From assembly GCA_934654805.1 (NCBI GenBank), contig CAKUGW010000074.1:1-15505 (forward strand): a stretch of 15,505 nt of DNA, in the 5' to 3' direction. The notes under the pieces were generated by a model, which was given only the letters and a program-made list of their open reading frames with translations, made no database searches and was not told the DNA's origin. Below are positions 14,752 through 15,505 of the stretch, in pieces. Source of the DNA: an uncultured Kiritimatiellota bacterium. GTDB lineage: Bacteria; Verrucomicrobiota; Kiritimatiellia; RFP12; UBA1067. The first letter of the stretch is position 1, and each line of letters opens with the position of its first letter. The position numbers were made by a program, and so were the translations under genes.

Positions 14752-15384
14752 TCACTTCCACGTGACATGGTCACGGTCAAGCGACAGGATCTCGTGCGCC
14801 TCCAGCGCGGCGATCGCCGCCTCCGGCTCGACCGTCCGGAACTGCGCCACGAGCGTGTTCTGGAGCTTGCGGACGGTGCCGGGCGCCATCTTCCTGAGGC
14901 GCGCGACCTCGTCTTCCGTCAGCGTCAGCTCGGGCTTCTTCGTCCGGCGCGCGCGCGGCTTCTTGGCGGGCGGCTTGTCGTCGGCCGCGGGCTCCGCCGC
15001 TGTCGCCTCGGTCTCGGCGGCGGGCGCCGCAGACGCCTTTGACTTGGCGCGCGCACGCGACGTCTTCTTGACGGGCGCCGGCGCGGGCTCCGTCATGGGC
15101 GCCTGCGTCGGCGCCGCGGCGGGCGACGGCGCGGCCTCCGGCTCGACGACGCCCAGCGTCTTCGGCGCGAGCCCCGGCGGCGCCGGGACCGGCACGACGG
15201 CAGGGGCCGGCGCGCCGTCCAGCATCGCCAGGACGGCCTCCGGCGTCTCCTTCACGTCGTAGTCGAGCCCGTCGCCGATCGGCACGACGATCGAGCCGCC
15301 GGCCTTGCGCGGCTCGACGGTCACGACAAAGCTCGCATTGATCCAAATCGGCGTGTTGTCCAGCCGCGTCAGTCTGATGAACAT
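14752..15384 (-). CDS. FlbD/SwrD-like domain protein with Ala/Pro/Lys-rich tail
   Basis: 210 aa. Residues 1-55 (MFIRLTRLDNTPIWINASFV, then VTVEPR and DYDVKETPEAVLAML) resemble the small FlbD/SwrD family found in flagellar gene clusters. Residues 56-150 are a low-complexity linker, first Pro/Ala-rich, then with basic patches KKTSRARAKSKAS and AKKPRARRTKK reminiscent of histone H1-like tails. Residues 151-210 form a probable helical C-terminal module (LTEDEVARLRKM, VRKLQNTLVAQF, AIAALEAHEIL). FlbD itself is normally only about 60-70 aa, so this is an extended or fused form. No flagellar gene is visible nearby and the function is unknown. The ATG at 15384 has AAGGGA about 9 nt upstream and homologues start MIRLTRL at this point. 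Confidence 0.75.
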   Translation of the reverse strand: MFIRLTRLDNTPIWINASFVVTVEPRKAGGSIVVPIGDGLDYDVKETPEAVLAMLDGAPAPAVVPVPAPPGLAPKTLGVVEPEAAPSPAAAPTQAPMTEPAPAPVKKTSRARAKSKASAAPAAETEATAAEPAADDKPPAKKPRARRTKKPELTLTEDEVARLRKMAPGTVRKLQNTLVAQFRTVEPEAAIAALEAHEILSLDRDHVTWK

Positions 15385-15427
15385 GTTCGTATTCCCTTGG
15401 TCTTACGTTTCTGGTTCAGATGCGCAT

Positions 15428-15436
15428 ATTATACCA
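15428..15436 (-). promoter_or_regulatory. Extended -10 promoter of the FlbD-like gene
   Basis: The minus strand reads TGGTATAAT, identical to the purA element. The predicted start near 15421 gives a 5' UTR of about 36 nt carrying a Shine-Dalgarno-like AAGGGA. No clear -35 is seen. Confidence 0.6.
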
Positions 15437-15505
15437 TACGGACGAATCCGAGAACGCCGCAGTCCGCACCGACCCAGCGGGCGCCCGCAATCGCCCTGTG
15501 AACAT
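15429..15505 (-). CDS. Possible 3' end of an unidentified gene, cut by the window edge
   Basis: One minus-strand frame is open from the window edge to a TAA at 15429-15431. It reads VHRAIAGARWVGADCGVLGF followed by VRMV. The composition is protein-like with small hydrophobic residues, but with only 24 residues I cannot name a family. Another frame is also open across this stretch and reads less like protein. If real, its stop codon lies inside the -10 element of the next gene. Confidence 0.3.
   Translation of the reverse strand, partial: VHRAIAGARWVGADCGVLGFVRMV

Overview
The window looks like a chromosomal segment of a GC-rich bacterium. All recognisable genes lie on the minus strand, so transcription runs from right to left. 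It holds a complete-looking type I-C CRISPR-Cas locus (cas3-cas5c-cas8c-cas7-cas4-cas1-cas2, then leader and array) placed directly behind housekeeping genes. Nothing seen fixes the phylum. The FlbD-like domain protein and the extended -10 promoters without -35 boxes do not suggest a classical enterobacterium. A PVC-group bacterium (Kiritimatiellota or Verrucomicrobiota) is only a guess. The cas genes look somewhat less GC-biased than purA, queC and tkt, which would fit a horizontally acquired cassette, but I did not compute this.

Layout, left to right. 1-2186: CRISPR array with 33 complete 32-bp repeats, one repeat cut by the window edge, and 33 spacers of 32-38 nt. Its transcribed strand is minus. 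2187-2388: leader, with a candidate pre-crRNA promoter next to the first repeat and GTTCGCGGA-type inverted repeats. 2389-7068: cas2, cas1, cas4, cas7 and cas8c, tightly packed with ATGA overlaps. An internal GTG start in cas8c would yield the small subunit Cas11c. 7065-7774: cas5c, split into two frames by what looks like an out-of-frame deletion. 7806-10004: cas3, whose ATG overlaps the purA stop codon (TGATG). 10004-11281: purA, with an extended -10 box only about 11 nt before its ATG. 11348-14602: an RluA/RluD-type pseudouridine synthase, queC and tkt, apparently one operon read tkt to queC to the synthase. 14603-14751: a 7-bp tandem repeat and hairpin between tkt and its upstream neighbour. 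14752-15384: a FlbD/SwrD-like domain fused to an Ala/Pro/Lys-rich tail. The right edge may hold the 3' end of another minus-strand gene.

How it works together. Cas1, Cas2 and Cas4 would select and integrate spacers at the leader end (right side of the array). Cas5c should both process pre-crRNA and join Cas7, Cas8c and Cas11c in Cascade. Cas3 degrades the target. The array records repeated encounters with one related phage group: several spacers overlap the same protospacer regions, differing mostly at synonymous codon positions. The broken cas5c reading frame conflicts with this otherwise intact locus. It is either a recent inactivating deletion or a sequence or assembly error, and is the first thing to verify. 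The second oddity is that the cas operon has no evident promoter of its own and appears translationally coupled to purA.
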